This document shows, in pieces, positions 63,501 to 64,000 of a stretch of 64,000 nt of DNA. The stretch covers positions 173,232 through 237,231 of the forward strand of contig NZ_MKUD01000002.1 in the NCBI RefSeq assembly GCF_001898575.1. The letters are read 5' to 3'. The DNA is from Spirosoma sp. 48-14 (lineage in GTDB: Bacteria; Bacteroidota; Bacteroidia; Cytophagales; Spirosomataceae). A model generated the notes under the pieces. It had not been told where the DNA came from and made no database searches. It saw only the letters and a program-made list of their open reading frames with translations. Position numbers and translations under genes: made by a program. Position 1 is the stretch's first letter, and each line of letters starts with the position of its first letter.

Positions 63501-63782
63501 AGCGATATTAATGGTCGATTGATTGCCAACGGCAACTTCCTGACTAGCGTAGCCGATGAAGCTAAAAACCAGCCGACCATTGGCTGGCGCACTGATCTGA
63601 TACTGACCATTGGCATCTGTGGTAGTACCTTTTGTGGTTCCTTTTACCTGAATGCTTACGCCGGGCAGGGTTTGGCCATCGTCGGATGACGTAACACGTC
63701 CACTGACGTTAACATCCTGCGCTGATACTGTACAACAAACGAACAGGGCCAGCAACCAGCTTGTGATGAACGTGAACTTCAT
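60579..63782 (-). CDS. SusC/RagA-family TonB-linked outer-membrane transporter
   Basis: A 1067-aa TonB-dependent barrel. The signal peptide (FITSWLLALFVCCTVSAQ) leads into a carboxypeptidase-regulatory-like domain (residues about 22-105), then a TonB-box-like SLDEIVVTA, the plug (LLNALQGKLAGVNITAASG, GSNQPLIVVDGI) and a 22-strand barrel. The C-terminus GGNIRLTF is typical for insertion by BAM. I use the ATG at 63782, which gives the signal; the open frame extends 24 codons further upstream. It heads the SusC-SusD-lipoprotein operon. Confidence 0.95.
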   Translation of the reverse strand: MKFTFITSWLLALFVCCTVSAQDVNVSGRVTSSDDGQTLPGVSIQVKGTTKGTTTDANGQYQISAPANGRLVFSFIGYASQEVAVGNQSTINIALVTGAQSLDEIVVTAQGIERDKRSLGYATQEVSGNILAQRSEPNLLNALQGKLAGVNITAASGAPGASTNINIRGITSFTGSNQPLIVVDGIIFSNDVNLTQNTLFGTQPANRLADINPESIESVNVLKGPAAAVLYGSRASAGAIVITTKSGRNQNNKTEVTVNSSFNVQNVYGLPRFQNDYGQGANNLFVSNSTNSWGLPFGGGPTSVTNTQGNTVPYQAYPNNVKDFYRQGTILQNSVNIASGDANRNYIIAIGNTLQNGIIQNSKFNRTNVQLGGESKLQNGLRISGTATYVQTVSTGIPGGNGASAFGQITRIPRSYDLANELYQDANGRSIYYSTTNNNPQWSVNNEKLDSQVDRFFGNFQIGYDITSWLNIAYRVTGDTYTDRRKLTLPIGAGRSPAGEIQQDNFFRNELNGDLLISARKDNLFVEGLNANLLLGNNVNQRKTQEVLVDASSLTIPGFYNVGNGTVFTAGTGTGEFSTARRLIGYYGQLSLNYNNYLFLELSGRADKSSTLPQANNTYFYPSAALSFVPTDAFKLNSDILSYAKVRASIARVGRDADPYLLTSVYTGAAYGNNTANITFPLQVSNGSIPGFVVSGRIGNNNLTPEFVTSYEVGMNLGLFKNRFSIDASYFDTRSTNQIFNVAIANTTGFDTRTTNVGELRNQGVEVVLNATPVRVSGFKWDLSLNYTLIRNKVISIAPGVKSSSVGSSATNLVGSGANAFTGITPSIYEGYPYGVVVGTANARVQNTDPNGLYYDPTGQYVGQYVVNGTSGQFAPGVANSVISNPQPNYIAGLTNTFSYKGIALSVLIDTRQGGQLYSFPMVDLRGNGSLYVTGQDRDQPRILPGVIQNADGTFRPNNIQLSPQAYWGGTGFTGLGGLASEAAVFDATVYRLREVALNYTLPKGLLGKTPFGSISVGVSGRNLYFYAPNFPADPEINTQGAGNIQGLDLNGPPNTRNFGGNIRLTF

Positions 63783-64000
63783 GTTTTGAGTAAAGATTGA
63801 AACATAGAAAATCAATAAAACGGCGGCTATCCAAACCAAAAGCCCGACTAACAAGTATGTGCGTTAGAACGTGCATACGTCGGACAGCAGCCCTACAATC
63901 CTTTCAAAGGACGCGTGTAAGCCAGTGGTCAAGGGTAATCCCGATAAAGGTTATCGCTTTTATAGTGATGGGCCGTTTGCACAAAAAACGAGGAGGGTTA
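63783..64000. other. upstream region of the SusC operon
   Basis: No gene, strong hairpin or consensus -7 element is seen in these 218 nt. The control region may continue beyond the window. Confidence 0.4.

Noticed and set aside
62718-63522. Long plus-strand open frames (212 and 175 codons) opposite the SusC gene
   Set aside because: They mirror the codon pattern of the real minus-strand gene, have no recognisable domain or promoter, and the SusC frame is certain.
1-64000. CRISPR arrays, insertion sequences, prophage genes
   Set aside because: No direct repeats with regular spacers, no transposase or integrase frames and no phage structural genes were found; the palindromes have no transposase nearby.

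Overview
The window looks like a chromosomal segment of a Bacteroidota bacterium of the order Cytophagales, most like the Spirosoma/Cytophagaceae group. Support comes from SusC/SusD-type outer-membrane genes, Alternative Complex III, a DUF4295 gene beside rpmG, bacillithiol synthesis (bshC), six-domain ribosomal protein S1, and many promoters of the Bacteroidota type (TAnnTTTG at -7, sometimes a TTG/TTTG box about 20 nt upstream). I see no phage, insertion sequence or CRISPR array. The order is an inference; I could not run a database comparison.

Layout. 0-10.9 kb: a DEAD-box helicase, a TPR protein, a YwqK/MORN-like protein, envelope genes (fcl, a NeuD-type acyltransferase, an LpxH-like phosphoesterase, a GT28-like glycosyltransferase), an SDR-type epimerase, and a three-gene overlapping cluster of ECF sigma factor, membrane anti-sigma-like protein and outer-membrane protein. 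10.9-28.2 kb: a 17-gene minus-strand operon for aerobic respiration. It starts from a clear promoter at 28131-28163 and runs actA-B-C-D-E-F (Alternative Complex III), coxB, ctaD, ctaA, cyoE, two coxC genes, a subunit IV gene, SCO, DUF420, a small membrane protein and DUF983, ending in a hairpin at 10948-10976. Electrons would pass from quinol through ActB/ActA/ActE hemes and clusters to the CuA site of an aa3-type oxidase, and the same transcript carries heme A synthesis (ctaA, cyoE) and copper delivery (SCO).

28.3-35.5 kb: tRNA-Cys(GCA), rpsA, an HNH protein, smpB, an OmpH/Skp chaperone, a small membrane protein and a penicillin-acylase-family enzyme. 35.6-36.2 kb: an ECF sigma gene that appears broken by a frameshift and a stop codon. 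36.4-47.5 kb: a glycerophosphodiesterase, a GH3-family protein, a DoxX-like membrane protein, ispH, a GHL10 lipoprotein, an Lrp regulator, a TPR protein, hpt and an isolated nuoD. 47.7-54.8 kb: rpmG-DUF4295, then ftsY, a nucleotidyltransferase/HEPN pair, a small secreted protein, rimO, a second nucleotidyltransferase/HepT pair whose HepT is cut by a stop codon at its catalytic motif, bshC and 5-formyl-THF cyclo-ligase. 54.9-64 kb: asd, an ABC exporter pair, and a SusC-SusD-lipoprotein operon.

The least expected signal lies in the gaps between genes. At least seven short intergenic stretches are built of 7-nt words, and four of these include or are part of near-perfect inverted repeats with arms of 18-33 nt. 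A second set of intergenic palindromes has no 7-nt period. Several of these sit exactly between convergent genes and touch their stop codons, so they may act as two-way terminators.
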